A stretch of DNA of 5,465 nt from Desulfobacteraceae bacterium (GTDB taxonomy: Bacteria; Desulfobacterota; DSM-4660; Desulfatiglandales; Desulfatiglandaceae). Made by a program: the position numbers and the translations under genes. The stretch is from NCBI GenBank assembly GCA_030632525.1, contig DAOVUP010000136.1, positions 1 through 5,465 on the forward strand, given 5' to 3'. This document shows positions 5,388-5,465 of the stretch, in pieces (positions within the stretch are counted from its first letter, which is position 1; each line of letters opens with the position of its first letter). The notes beneath the pieces were generated by a model. That model saw only the letters and a program-made list of their open reading frames with translations. It was not told the DNA's origin and did no database searches.

Positions 5388-5408
5388 GGAAATGGAAATT
5401 TGAAATTT
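5388..5408. repeat. Short GAAATTT heptad repeat in the argH leader
   Basis: GAAATTT occurs twice in tandem (5395-5401, 5402-5408), preceded by a degenerate unit GGAAATG (5388-5394). It lies directly upstream of the argH ribosome site (5381-5386). On its own this could be chance in A/T-rich DNA. It is listed because the same 7-base period appears in other gaps of the cluster. Confidence 0.45.
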
Positions 5409-5413
5409 AATGC

Positions 5414-5439
5414 GCCCGTAAAAAGCTCTCTTTACGGGC
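5414..5439 (-). promoter_or_regulatory. Perfect 9-bp hairpin upstream of argH
   Basis: GCCCGTAAA (5414-5422) and TTTACGGGC (5431-5439) form a perfect nine-pair stem around an eight-base loop. On the minus strand it is followed by GCATTAAATTT, not by a clean T tract. It may be a weak terminator or RNA-stabilising stem for a gene lying right of the window, or a leader hairpin of argH. No convincing promoter boxes were found in 5387-5465. Confidence 0.5.
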
Positions 5440-5465
5440 AATTACGAATTATTGTCAGCAGTTAG

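Overview
The window shows a compact minus-strand amino-acid biosynthesis cluster that ends against the remains of a tRNA gene on the plus strand. In minus-strand transcription order the genes are argH (argininosuccinate lyase), a lipoprotein gene starting with a CGKKGPP motif, lysA (diaminopimelate decarboxylase), dapF (diaminopimelate epimerase) and dapA (4-hydroxy-tetrahydrodipicolinate synthase). All four enzymes have intact family motifs and normal lengths. No essential gene looks broken.

The order argH, small lipoprotein, lysA, dapF, dapA is one I associate with Desulfobacterota (the former Deltaproteobacteria). The lipoprotein indicates a Gram-negative envelope. DapF plus LysA indicates a meso-diaminopimelate peptidoglycan and lysine made by the DAP route. 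The assignment to Desulfobacterota is an inference from gene order and protein style, not proven here.

Left edge, 1-211: positions 11-57 are the 3' part of a tRNA-Lys(CUU), from the anticodon loop to an encoded CCA. The bases before it (1-10) are an A-rich run that cannot be the rest of the tRNA. This is the usual footprint of an integrative element inserted into a tRNA gene, with the element lying beyond the left edge. A strong intrinsic terminator (69-100) follows, then a short imperfect inverted repeat resembling a MITE (137-208), and then the end of dapA. No protein-coding gene is evident before 212.

212-5374: DapA makes the first dedicated intermediate of lysine and DAP synthesis, DapF converts LL-DAP to meso-DAP, and LysA decarboxylates meso-DAP to lysine. 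ArgH performs the last step of arginine synthesis. The steps between DapA and DapF (DapB and an aminotransferase or acylase branch) are not in the window. lysA and dapF are tightly coupled. dapA has its own leader with a plausible sigma-70-type promoter and a dyad that could be an operator.

The most unusual feature is in the gaps. Three of the four intergenic gaps in the cluster, and the leader of argH, contain short repeats. Most have a 7-base period (GATTGWT, TCAATNN, GAAATTT), and they run directly up to or into start and stop codons. The gap before lysA is an approximately 90-base inverted repeat of such heptads, and it leaves lysA without a recognisable Shine-Dalgarno sequence. I see no CRISPR array, intact transposase, rRNA or wholly new gene system in the window.
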